Source: Microbacterium testaceum
GTDB lineage: Bacteria > Actinomycetota > Actinomycetes > Actinomycetales > Microbacteriaceae
NCBI RefSeq assembly: GCF_020781835.1
Contig: NZ_JAJGNJ010000015.1
Location: 1-45,155, forward strand
Length of the DNA stretch: 45,155 nucleotides
Direction of reading: 5' to 3'
Shown here: piece after piece, positions 17,263 to 24,875 of the stretch
Layout: each line of letters starts with the position of its first letter
Numbering within the stretch: the stretch's first letter is position 1
Position numbers and translations under genes: made by a program
The notes under the pieces: model-generated
What the model was told of the DNA's origin: nothing
Seen by the model: the letters and a program-made list of their open reading frames with translations, nothing else
Databases searched by the model: none

Positions 17263-18036
17263 CTACATGCCGGTCATGCCGGCGTCGATCGTGTAGATGC
17301 TGCCGGTCACGTACGAGGCCTTGTCGGATGCCAGGAAGGCGACGACCTCCGCGATCTCGGACGGCTCGGCGTAGCGCTTGAGCGCGACGAGGTTCGCGAA
17401 CGCCGCCTGCACGCCGGGGATGTCGTCCGGCGACATGCCCTGTTCGATCTCCCGCATCATGCGCGTGTTGACCGGGCCGGGGCACACGGCGTTGACGCGG
17501 ATGCCCGCCGGTGCCGCCTCTTCCGCGGCGACCCGGGTGAGGCCGATGACGGCGTGCTTGGACGCGGTGTAGACGCCGAGCCCCTGGAACGCGATGACTC
17601 CCGCCATCGACGAGGTGTTGACGATGGCTCCTCCGGTTCCCTGTTCGGTCATCGCCGCGATGACGTGCTTGAGGCCGAAGAAGTGTCCTTTGACGTTGAC
17701 GTCGAGGATGAGGTCGAGCGTGGCGGACGTGGTCTCGGTCAGAGGACCCGTCGCTCCTTCCACACCCGCGTTGTTGAAGAACACGTCGATGGTGTCGAAG
17801 CGGTGGCGCGCGATCTCGACGTACTTCTGCACCTCGGCCTCGGATCGCACGTCGGCCGCCACCGTCTCGGTGCGGTCGGGGTCGAGATCGAGCTCGGTCA
17901 CCGTGCGCTCGAGGGCCTGCGGGTCGATGTCGACGAGGACGACGTTCGCGCCGCCCTCCGCGAAGATCTTCACGGCCGCGCTCCCGATGCCCCCGGCGGC
18001 TCCGGTGACGACCACGGTCTTGTCGGCGAAATCCAT
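17263..18036 (-). CDS. SDR-family oxidoreductase
   Basis: 257 residues from ATG 18036 with AAAGGA upstream. A classical SDR: TGAAGGIG cofactor motif at residues ~12-19, FNNAG near 87, catalytic Ser in NTSSMAGV, and Tyr/Lys in YTASKHAV. The C-terminal DAGMTGM is typical. Likely a 3-oxoacyl-reductase-like or alcohol dehydrogenase of unknown substrate. It diverges from the AraC pair, which are its natural candidate regulators. Confidence 0.92.
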   Translation of the reverse strand: MDFADKTVVVTGAAGGIGSAAVKIFAEGGANVVLVDIDPQALERTVTELDLDPDRTETVAADVRSEAEVQKYVEIARHRFDTIDVFFNNAGVEGATGPLTETTSATLDLILDVNVKGHFFGLKHVIAAMTEQGTGGAIVNTSSMAGVIAFQGLGVYTASKHAVIGLTRVAAEEAAPAGIRVNAVCPGPVNTRMMREIEQGMSPDDIPGVQAAFANLVALKRYAEPSEIAEVVAFLASDKASYVTGSIYTIDAGMTGM

Positions 18037-18303
18037 GATGGTTCCTTTCTCGAGGTGTGACCTCACTGTCGGCGGCGACCGGATGCGGCGACATGGACGG
18101 CGGTGCAGGAATGGTCGACCTCCGTGCAGCGCTTCGCGGAGCCTCCGCCCAGGTGTCGCGGAGATTTCGGCGTGCTCTCGGCCGCCCGGCGCGGTCGAGA
18201 GAAGTCGTTTACGCTCCCCCACCCCGTGGAAACACGCGCGTGATGGTCGGATGCGATGGTGTGAACCGACGACGTCTGTGGAGTGATTGCGAGGTGGCCG
18301 CCC

Positions 18304-19260
18304 GTGTCCTCGACATGGAGCCTGCGTGACATCCGCCCGCGTGAACGTCACGCCTTCTGGCGTGAGACCCTCACGACGGCGTTCACTCCGCTGCGACCCG
18401 AGCCGGTCGACGGCGGGCGCTGGGGTGGCGGGGCCTTGCTGCGGGGAGACGTGACGACCCAGCCGCTCGGGCCGCTCAACATCGCGACGATCCGTTCGAG
18501 CGCTCAGCACAACGTGCACGGTGCGGCCGAGGTGCGCCGCAGCGACGAGGAGGTGTGGTTCGTCAACCTCATCGTCCGCGGCCGCTGCGTCGGCGAGCAG
18601 GAGGGTCGGGAGTGCGACCTCGGTGCCGCGACGATCGGGATCTTCGACGCACGCCGCCCCTTCCGTCTGACGTACACGGACGACTGGGATGCCGTGTCCG
18701 TGCGGGTCCCCGCGCGGGATGCCGCGATGGTGGCGCAGGCACCGACCTCGATGCGCCTCGCGGCCGACATTGGGGCGGGGCGTCTTCTCGCCGGTGTCAT
18801 GACCGGGTTGGCCCGTGGCGGCGACGACACTCCCGACGACCGACGTGAGGCGCTCGTCGATGCGTTCCTGCTCCTGCTCGGTGCCGCGGCATCCGGAACC
18901 CCCGGGGGGATGCCGTCGCACGCCGAGGTCGACGCGCAGCTGCGCGAACGCATCTGCGCGTACGTGCGCGACGCCCTCGGCGACGGGCCCGTGGAGCCCG
19001 CGGACGTCGCCCGACGGTTCCACATCTCGGTCCGCAAGCTGCACCAGCTCTTCGAGCAGACGGATCGTTCGTTCGGTCGCACGGTGCTCGCGATGCGGGT
19101 CGAGTCCGTGGCCCGCGACCTGGATGCCGGCAGCCGCGCCACGCTCACCGAGCTGGCGGCGACGTGGGGCTTCGCGGACACGTCCCACCTGCACCGCGCG
19201 TTCCGCGCCCACACCGGTCGCGCACCGGGCGACTACCGCCGCACCCGGCTCGCGGCGTGA
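18304..19260 (+). CDS. AraC-family transcriptional regulator
   Basis: 318 residues from GTG 18304, chosen for GCGAGG upstream; a GTG at 18283 is an alternative. The N-terminal part (WSLRDIRPRERHAFWRETL) and cupin-like middle (GRCVGEQEGRECDLGAATIG) match the AraC-binding-2 type found with NahR/XylS-like activators of aromatic catabolism. The C-terminal double HTH is complete: VEPADVARRFHISVRKLHQL and ELAATWGFADTSHLHRAFRA, ending GDYR. The next gene starts within its stop codon (GTGATG), so the two regulators are translationally coupled. Confidence 0.88.
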   Translation: MSSTWSLRDIRPRERHAFWRETLTTAFTPLRPEPVDGGRWGGGALLRGDVTTQPLGPLNIATIRSSAQHNVHGAAEVRRSDEEVWFVNLIVRGRCVGEQEGRECDLGAATIGIFDARRPFRLTYTDDWDAVSVRVPARDAAMVAQAPTSMRLAADIGAGRLLAGVMTGLARGGDDTPDDRREALVDAFLLLLGAAASGTPGGMPSHAEVDAQLRERICAYVRDALGDGPVEPADVARRFHISVRKLHQLFEQTDRSFGRTVLAMRVESVARDLDAGSRATLTELAATWGFADTSHLHRAFRAHTGRAPGDYRRTRLAA

Positions 19261-19988
19261 TGTCCCCGCCCGTGGCGGCCGTGCGGACGCTCGAGACGCG
19301 CATGATCACGGCGTCGACTCCGATGTCGACTTCCGGCATCCATGTCGTCGTGCTCGCGTGGCACGGCGAGACCGAGGTCCGCACGGGTGCCGCGACCATC
19401 CGTCTGGGTGCGGGCGAGATGGCCGTCGTTCCCCCCGACTCGGCGCTGACGGTCGCTCCCGGTGTCGCCGCTCGTGCGCTGTGCGCCGAACTGCCCGCGT
19501 TCGTTCTGGAACCATGGTGCGCGCCGGACACCGAGCCGTGGGTCGCGCGCGGGGACCGCGCGCGGATCGCGGCGGATCTTCTGGTCGCCCTGCACACCGA
19601 GCGGCCCGCCGAGCGCGACGACCCCGGCATCCTCGGTGCGCTCGCACGGCTGCTCGCCGCCGGCGCCGAGAGCACCGCCGACGTCTCGTCGGACGAGGTC
19701 TTGCGCTCTCGCATTCTGCGTCACGTCGACACCGCGATCCGGGTGGGTCCGGTCACGCCGGCCGACACCGCGGAACGTTTCGGGATCTCGGTGCGCAAGC
19801 TCCATCAGCTGTTCGCCGGGCAGCCGCGCAGCTTCATGCAGACCGTGATGGATCGACGCGCGCTCTGGTGCGCGGTGGACGTGCGGGCGACTCCGGATGC
19901 CAGCCCCTCGGCGCTCGCACGCCGGTGGGGGTTCGCGGACTCGTCGCATTTCCAGCGGGTGTGGGCCCGCCTCGATTCGCGCGCGTAG
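19260..19988 (+). CDS. second AraC-family regulator, short paralog
   Basis: 242 residues from ATG 19260, which overlaps the stop of the first AraC gene. A short cupin-like N-terminus (TEVRTGAATIRLGAGEMAVV) is followed by two HTHs: ADTAERFGISVRKLHQLFAG and ALARRWGFADSSHFQRVWAR. The shared ISVRKLHQLF and WGFAD segments show it is related to its upstream neighbour, but it is about 75 residues shorter and ends soon after the second HTH, without the usual G-x-x-P-x-x-Y/W-R end. It may be a partner, antagonist or decaying copy of the first regulator. Confidence 0.8.
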   Translation: MSPPVAAVRTLETRMITASTPMSTSGIHVVVLAWHGETEVRTGAATIRLGAGEMAVVPPDSALTVAPGVAARALCAELPAFVLEPWCAPDTEPWVARGDRARIAADLLVALHTERPAERDDPGILGALARLLAAGAESTADVSSDEVLRSRILRHVDTAIRVGPVTPADTAERFGISVRKLHQLFAGQPRSFMQTVMDRRALWCAVDVRATPDASPSALARRWGFADSSHFQRVWARLDSRA

Positions 19989-20116
19989 CGGCGCGGCCCC
20001 GTGCACGGTGGTTGATCGGCGGTGCGCCCTCGCACATGTCGAGCCCCGAACGCCCGGCGCAGACTGAGGCCACCCGGGCCACTCCCGAGCCCCCACCCCG
20101 CAGTCAAGGAGCCACG

Positions 20117-20560
20117 ATGACGATCACCGACACCTCCTCGCCCTCGCTCGTCGAGTCCATCGAGGAGATCCGCGCCCTGGGCGCGCGCTACAACTACGCC
20201 GTCGACGAAGGAACGCCCGAGGAGTGGGCGGCGACCTTCTCGAAGGACGGCGTGTTCCACGCCCTCATCCCCGGCCAGACCCCGCGCGGCCACGCCGAGC
20301 TCGCCGCGTTCGTCCCGCTCTGCCGGGCGACGTTCGGCGCCATGCGCCACCTGACGATGAACGAGCTCATCGAGGTCGACGGCGACACCGCCACCCAGAC
20401 CGCGTACCTGCTCTTCTTCGCCGAGAACAACGGTGTCGTCGACGGCACGGTGTGCGTCTACGAAGACGAGCTCGTGCGCGAGGACGGCGCGTGGAAGTTC
20501 GCCGACCGCAAGGTGCGTCCCGCCATGCCGTTCACGAAGCTCGTCGCCCCCGCGGCCTGA
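20117..20560 (+). CDS. SnoaL-like / NTF2-fold protein
   Basis: 147 residues from ATG 20117 with AAGGAG upstream. NTF2-like fold protein of the SnoaL_4 type: IRALGARYNYAVDEGTPEEW followed by FSKDGVFHAL is the usual helix-then-strand start, and AMRHLTMNELIEVDGDTA the middle. Such proteins can be small isomerases, dehydratases or ring-cleavage helpers; the actual reaction is unknown. It follows the two AraC regulators on the same strand with a gap of about 130 bp, and may belong with the SDR at 17263-18036 in one catabolic function. Confidence 0.8.
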   Translation: MTITDTSSPSLVESIEEIRALGARYNYAVDEGTPEEWAATFSKDGVFHALIPGQTPRGHAELAAFVPLCRATFGAMRHLTMNELIEVDGDTATQTAYLLFFAENNGVVDGTVCVYEDELVREDGAWKFADRKVRPAMPFTKLVAPAA

Positions 20561-20571
20561 GAGACGTCGTG

Positions 20572-20606
20572 GTCCTCGTCCGCGGGCAGACGGCGCGGAC
20601 GAGGAC
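20572..20606. terminator. bidirectional hairpin between SnoaL-like and WYL genes
   Basis: Perfect 13-bp stem GTCCTCGTCCGCG / CGCGGACGAGGAC with a 9-nt loop, centred between two convergent stop codons. Confidence 0.75.
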
Positions 20607-20610
20607 GCGA

Positions 20611-21591
20611 CTACGCGTGCACCTCGCTGGCGCCGTGATTCCCGGAGCGTCGTCCCGCCCCCGCGAACCGCTCCGCCTGCACCGCGAACGCCTCCGCCAA
20701 CTCCGGCGGCCCGACGACCTCCATCGCCGCCTCGAACCGCCCGAACGACGCGGCGAGCGCTCCCCACGACCACGATCCCGCCTCGAGCGTGCAGCTCTGC
20801 TCGTCCACGGCCGTGACAGTTCCGTCGCCGGCGAAAGGCAGCACGTCGCGCGCCGGGAGGTGCAGCAGGACCGTTCCCCGGCACGGCCAGGCGTTGGCAT
20901 CCGCGCCCTTGAACCGGGCCGAGACGAACGCGTCGACGTCGCCGCCCGGCACCGTGCGCGGGGTGAACGGGGCGCCGTGGGGGATGCGTGGATGGATGCG
21001 ATCGACCCGGTAGATCCGCCAGTCGTCGCGCTCGAGATCCCACGCGACGAGGTACCACCGGCCGTCCGAGACGGCGAGGTGGTGGGGCTCGACCCGCCGC
21101 GGGGAGTCCGCGCCGTAGTCGAACCGCAGCGTCACCCGGTCGCGGATCGTCTGCGCGAGCGTCACAAGGACGTCGAGTGAGATCGGATCGGATGCCACCT
21201 CCCCCGGCCGCGCGACCGTCGTGACCTCGAGGGTGTCGAGGCGGTGCCGAAGGCGCGACGGCATGACCTGGCGCATCGTCGCGAGCGCGCGGATCGCCGC
21301 CTCGCCGATTCCCGCCCCGAGCGCCGGTGCGGTGCGCAGCGCCACCGCCACGGCGAGCGCCTGGTCGTCGTCGAAGAGCAGCGGGGGCAGCTCGGCGCCG
21401 GAGTCGAGACGATACCCGCCGTCCGGGCCCATCGTCGCCTCGATGCGGTAGCCCATCTCGCGAAGGCGATCGACGTCACGCCGCACTGTGCGATCGCTGA
21501 TGCCCAGCCGCGAGGCGAGCAGCGACCCCGGCCAGTCGCGCCGCGTCTGCAGCAGCGACAACAGGGTGAGGAGCCGCGATGTCGTGGTCAT
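20611..21591 (-). CDS. WYL-domain HTH regulator (intact copy A)
   Basis: 326 residues. The N-terminal winged HTH (LLTLLSLLQTRRDWPGSLLA then RLGISDRTVRRDVDRLREMG) is followed by a WYL domain (HHLAVSDGRWYLVAWDLERDDWRIYRVDRI) and a C-terminal WCX region. WYL proteins are ligand-sensing regulators, often near stress or defence genes. It diverges from the VOC gene with a shared operator. A TACCCT -10 box is seven bases before the ATG, without a ribosome binding site. Three decayed copies of this gene occur at 23617-24227, 27424-27458 and 30695-31360; this is the only intact one. Confidence 0.9.
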   Translation of the reverse strand: MTTTSRLLTLLSLLQTRRDWPGSLLASRLGISDRTVRRDVDRLREMGYRIEATMGPDGGYRLDSGAELPPLLFDDDQALAVAVALRTAPALGAGIGEAAIRALATMRQVMPSRLRHRLDTLEVTTVARPGEVASDPISLDVLVTLAQTIRDRVTLRFDYGADSPRRVEPHHLAVSDGRWYLVAWDLERDDWRIYRVDRIHPRIPHGAPFTPRTVPGGDVDAFVSARFKGADANAWPCRGTVLLHLPARDVLPFAGDGTVTAVDEQSCTLEAGSWSWGALAASFGRFEAAMEVVGPPELAEAFAVQAERFAGAGRRSGNHGASEVHA

Positions 21592-21598
21592 AGCATCC

Positions 21599-21604
21599 AG
21601 GGTA
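21599..21604 (-). promoter_or_regulatory. -10 box of leaderless WYL promoter
   Basis: TACCCT on the minus strand, seven bases before the ATG at 21591. Confidence 0.45.
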
Positions 21605-21610
21605 TTTCCG

Positions 21611-21635
21611 GTCTAGGACAGAAACCGACCTAGAC
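21611..21635. promoter_or_regulatory. WYL/VOC divergent operator, copy A
   Basis: GTCTAGG-N11-CCTAGAC lies in the 97-bp gap between the WYL and VOC genes, over the -35 region of the WYL promoter. A close copy in front of the decayed WYL remnant is at 27479-27500, which supports a real regulatory role. Confidence 0.65.
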
Positions 21636-21688
21636 GGTTGCGAGGGTGGTCTTACGAGCCGATCCGGCCCGAGACCTAAGGAGCAGAC

Positions 21689-22144
21689 ATGTCCGTGCAG
21701 ACCACCCCTCACCTGAACTTCCGCGGCGACGCGCGTGCGGCGCTGGAGTTCTACCAGTCCGTCTTCGGCGGGCACTCCGTCGTGAACACGTACGCCGATT
21801 TCGGGATGCCGGCCGAGATCCCCGGCGCCGACAAGGTCGTGTTCGGCCTCGTCGCCGCCGACAACGGCTTCCGCATCATGGGATACGACATCCCCGGCCA
21901 GACGGAGGGCGGCATCGTCGGCGGCGGCTCCACCCAGCGCGAGAACAACACGACAATCACCGACCAGGCGCTGTTCGTCTCTATCAGTTCGCCCACGCTC
22001 GTCGAGCTGCAGGGCTACTGGGATGCCCTGACGGTAGATGCCACGATCGTCGAGCCCCTCGCGGCGTCGGCGTGGAGCGCCGGGTTCGGCATGCTGACCG
22101 ACCGCTTCGGCGTGACGTGGAGTGTTTCGGTCGTGGCGGAGTGA
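21689..22144 (+). CDS. VOC-family protein (PhnB-like), copy A
   Basis: 151 residues from ATG 21689 with AAGGAG upstream. Glyoxalase/bleomycin-resistance fold of the PhnB-like type: PHLNFRGDARAALEFYQSVF at the start, and MLTDRFGVTWSVSV at the end. Such proteins bind metals or small hydrophobic ligands; the function is unknown. The gene is divergent from the WYL regulator and probably controlled by it. A second copy that lacks the normal 5' end is at 28462-28905. Confidence 0.9.
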   Translation: MSVQTTPHLNFRGDARAALEFYQSVFGGHSVVNTYADFGMPAEIPGADKVVFGLVAADNGFRIMGYDIPGQTEGGIVGGGSTQRENNTTITDQALFVSISSPTLVELQGYWDALTVDATIVEPLAASAWSAGFGMLTDRFGVTWSVSVVAE

Positions 22145-22261
22145 CCGGGTGCGCTGCACCGACCACACGCGCCGCGCGCGCTAGGTCCTGAAGACCGCGC
22201 GGGGCGGGGTCGCCACGGTGGCACCGCCCCGCGGACATATCGACGGCGATAACCCCTGCGG

Positions 22262-22267
22262 TATTCT
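22262..22267 (+). promoter_or_regulatory. -10 box of the HTH-MNT/HEPN promoter
   Basis: TATTCT six bases before the GTG at 22274; no ribosome binding site, so leaderless. Confidence 0.5.
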
Positions 22268-22273
22268 GTCGAT

Positions 22274-22717
22274 GTGGACATCCGCGCGGAACGACGAGCG
22301 GCTGGCCTGAGCCAGGCCGCACTCGCCCGTGCCGCTCAGGTGCCGCAACCGAACATCTCGGCCTATGAGAACGGTCGCCGCCAGCCGAGCGCCGAGGTTC
22401 TCGACCGCATTCGGCGAGCGCTCGCGGGCAACCTCCGCGACCGGGTCTTCCGCCACCGCGACGAGATCCGTCGGATTGTCGTGGAGTATCACGCCACCGA
22501 CCCCCGCGTCTTCGGATCCGTTGCCCGCGACGAGGCCACTGAGTTCTCCGACATCGATCTCCTCGTCGATTTCACGCCCGAGGCCGGACTGCTCGACGAA
22601 ATCGGGCTCCGCCTCGCCCTCGCAGATCTCCTGCACGCGGAGGTCGACGTCGTGGCATCCGACGCTCTTCGGGGTGATCTTCGCGACCGCATCCTGCGAG
22701 AAGCGGTGCCGGTGTGA
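22274..22717 (+). CDS. mntA: MntA-type antitoxin: XRE HTH fused to a nucleotidyltransferase
   Basis: 147 residues from GTG 22274. Residues ~1-52 form an XRE HTH (RRAAGLSQAALARAAQVPQP then NISAYENGRRQPS). Residues ~66-145 form a minimal nucleotidyltransferase with GS at 81-82, DID at 93-95 and the third Asp in EVDVV at 125, so the catalytic site looks intact. MNT antitoxins of the HepT/MntA system neutralise the HEPN toxin by adding AMP to a toxin Tyr. The fused HTH suggests the antitoxin also represses its own promoter. It overlaps the HEPN gene by four bases (GTGA). No other partner genes are present. Confidence 0.9.
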   Translation: MDIRAERRAAGLSQAALARAAQVPQPNISAYENGRRQPSAEVLDRIRRALAGNLRDRVFRHRDEIRRIVVEYHATDPRVFGSVARDEATEFSDIDLLVDFTPEAGLLDEIGLRLALADLLHAEVDVVASDALRGDLRDRILREAVPV

Positions 22718-23061
22718 CCGCTGAGGCGCAGAAGGCTCGGGATGCCGCGGCTCGAGTCGTCGCGGTCTGTGACGTGATCGCGCAGATCGTGGCCGGCGGC
22801 AAGAGCTCGTTTCTCAAGGACGTCCAGGCGCAGTGGGCGGCGGAGATGGGGCTGATCCGTATCGGTGAGGGTGTCGCGAAGATCCCGGTTGCCATACGCG
22901 AGCGGTTCGCGGAGCAGCCGTGGCGGCAGATCATCGACATGCGGAACTTCGCCGCTCACCAGTACGACGACCTCGATCCGCACCGCGTCTGGCGCACACT
23001 GACGATCGATGTTCCCCGGTTGCGCGCCTACCTCGCCGAGGTGCTGGTCCCGGGAGTGTGA
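22714..23061 (+). CDS. hepT: HepT-type HEPN toxin (DUF86)
   Basis: 115 residues from GTG 22714, overlapping the stop of the MNT gene. A helical HEPN RNase with the complete RX4HXY motif: R77, H82 and Y84 in RNFAAHQY. In HepT/MntA systems the Arg and His cut RNA, and the Tyr is the target of antitoxin AMPylation. The segment AEMGLIRIGEGVAKIP is the usual DUF86 core. The last 34 bp overlap the convergent, extended tail of the RibD-like reductase gene copy B, so a recombination junction lies just after this toxin. Confidence 0.9.
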   Translation: MTAEAQKARDAAARVVAVCDVIAQIVAGGKSSFLKDVQAQWAAEMGLIRIGEGVAKIPVAIRERFAEQPWRQIIDMRNFAAHQYDDLDPHRVWRTLTIDVPRLRAYLAEVLVPGV

Positions 23062-23612
23062 GCGGGCCTATACCGCTGCACCGTGACTCCCGAACCGAAC
23101 TCCCGCCGCTCGACCAGCTCGAGCGTCAGCTCCACGCTGTCGAGCAGCCGCGGGCCGCGACCGGCGATCACCGGATGCACGACGAACGCGTACTCGTCGA
23201 TGAGCCCCGCCGCGGCGAGCGCCACCGGCAGCCGCACACCCCCGAGCGAGATCCCCCGCCCCGGCTGCTCCTTGAGCCGCCGCACCCCTTCGACGAGATC
23301 GCCCCGGAGGAGCTCGGCGTTCCAGTCCACGGCGTCGAGAGAAGTGGATGCCACGACCTTCCGCATCGGATCCATGACCTCCGCGAAGGCGACCTCGCTG
23401 GCATCCATCCAGTCCGGCCACTGGCCCGACGCGGGTCGACGCCACGCGCCCTCCATCAGCTCGTACGTGACGCGCCCGTAGAGGAGCGTGTCGGAGCGGC
23501 GCAGCTCGTCGGTCCAGAACGCCATCGACTCGGCGTCCGGTGGGAGGCCCGCCTCATGATGGACGCACCCGTCGAGGGAGACGTTGATGCCATAGCGGAG
23601 GGGTTGGGGCAT
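23028..23612 (-). CDS. RibD C-terminal / DHFR-like reductase, copy B
   Basis: 194 residues from ATG 23612. Dihydrofolate-reductase fold of the RibD-C type (YyaP/YwjB-like): LRYGINVSLDGCVHHEAGLP at the start, LLYGRVTYELMEGAW, then GISLGGVRLPVALAAAGLID, and VIAGRGPRLLD. Likely an NADPH-dependent reductase of unknown substrate. It is almost the same as the copy at 30133-30690, except that the normal end YRPAA is replaced by YRPA plus 11 residues (HTPGTSTSAR region) read from hepT DNA in the antisense direction. It follows a decayed WYL gene, four bases after that gene's stop. Confidence 0.88.
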   Translation of the reverse strand: MPQPLRYGINVSLDGCVHHEAGLPPDAESMAFWTDELRRSDTLLYGRVTYELMEGAWRRPASGQWPDWMDASEVAFAEVMDPMRKVVASTSLDAVDWNAELLRGDLVEGVRRLKEQPGRGISLGGVRLPVALAAAGLIDEYAFVVHPVIAGRGPRLLDSVELTLELVERREFGSGVTVQRYRPAHTPGTSTSAR

Positions 23613-23616
23613 TGCC

Positions 23617-24227
23617 TCAGCTTCCTCGCCTGCCCCCTCCGGCGGAAGAGCCTCCTCCTGCGCGCGCAAATCGCTCCGCGTGCGCCGCGAACACCTCCGC
23701 TAGCTCGGGCGGCCCGATGACCTCCATCGCCACCTCGAACCGACCGAAGGATGCCGCCAGCGCACACCACGACCACGATCCCGCCTCAATGGTGCAACGG
23801 CTGTCACCGACCGCCGTGACCGTTCCATCGCTGGGGAGGACCGGACGCGATGCGCGGACGCGTGCAGGACGACGGCTTCACGGCACGGGCACTCGTTGAG
23901 CATCCGATCCTTTGAAACGGCCCGAAACGAAGGCGTCGACGTCACCCCGGGCACAACCTGCGGCACGAAGGGGGCACCGTGCGGCACGCGCGGGCGCACC
24001 CGCTCGGCGGCGAAGAGTCGCCAGTCGTCGCGGTCGAGATCTCATCCGAGCAGGTACCACCGGCCGTGCGAGGTGACGAGGTGGTGCGGCTCGACCCGTC
24101 GCGGCTGGGGGTCGCCCTCGCCCCTCGGCAGGTAATCGAACCGCAGCGTGACCCGGTCGCGCACCGCCTGCGCCAGCGTCAGCAGAACGTCGAGCGGCAC
24201 CGCGGCCGCGGGCGCCTCGCCCTCACT
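23617..24227 (-). pseudogene. decayed WYL regulator, copy B
   Basis: Reads on the minus strand as a copy of WYL gene A from about its residue 137 to the end: PLDVLLTLAQAVRDRVTLRF, HHLVTSHGRWYLL, then the Trp codon of WDL is TGA (W to stop near 24034). VPGGDVDAF then carries a one-base loss (around 23943), putting FVSGRFKGSD in another frame, and the C-terminus MEVIGPPELAEVFAAHAERF ends at TGA 23617-23619. The N-terminal HTH is missing. The left half has been replaced by an unrelated low-GC gene whose stop codon lies at 24228. Confidence 0.85.
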
Positions 24228-24853
24228 TCACTCAGAAGGAGCGCTCTCAGGAGCGCTCTCAGAAGCGCTCTTTTTCGTTTCCGGTACACCCAGGACGCCT
24301 CTTACTGTTCTTCTCAGATTGTCAGTCGCCTCCGTCAAAACGGCCTTTGCTGCGCGAACCTTCTTGATGTCGTTTTCTGCGTAGGTCGCCTGACGAGCGG
24401 CTTCCTCTATAGCGCTCGCTAGGTCTCGCAGATTCGCCGGAGCGATCAATTGGTACTCGTAGGAGGACTGTCGAATGGCATCCCAACCTTTGACGAGGAC
24501 ATCGGGGTACTTACCAAGAGCGTCCTGCGTGCTCCTCCGTCTTTGAGAGAGTGAGTCCTGCGCGAGTAGCGATTCCCATTCAATAAGGTGGTAGATCACG
24601 TCGGCTGCGGCCCGCACGATGACGGCACTGCTGGTCTTGATCTCATCGAGGTACCGCCGGGAGAGGTCTCTCTTAGCTGTCCTCGCGTCTTGTAACCAAC
24701 CGAGCCAGAATGTGAGCAGCGCACCGATGGCGACGCCTACAAGCGCCCCCAGGACGCCGACAAACGAAGAGTCCCAAAAGTTGCCCCATCAGAGACCATC
24801 TTGACGAGGAACGGTTCGGGCGTAGGCGTGAGAGTGGGCGTAGGCGCAGGCAC
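24228..24853 (-). pseudogene. small single-pass membrane protein gene with a one-base frameshift
   Basis: The open part is 24228-24617 (from a GTG), but the same frame continues upstream as FVGVLGALVGVAIGALLTFW LGW followed by LSRRYLDEIKTSSAVIV, a clear transmembrane segment and linker, until a stop at about 24788. One extra G in the GGGG run (plus-strand C run 24784-24787) would join it to a start at GTG 24853 (VPAPTPTLTPTPEPFLVKMV). The restored protein would have about 208 residues: a Pro/Thr-rich outer tail, one TM helix and a helical cytoplasmic domain, ending in a Ser/Glu/Pro tail. Either a real frameshift or a sequencing error. Same strand as, and 22 bp after, a protein of similar layout. 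Function unknown. Confidence 0.6.
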
Positions 24854-24875
24854 TCGCTCAACCTATCGGCATCGA

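Noticed and set aside
22200..22274. ATATCGAC ... GTCGAT inverted repeat near the MNT promoter as an operator
   Set aside because: Arms are short and imperfectly placed; suggestive but not strong enough to list as a site.
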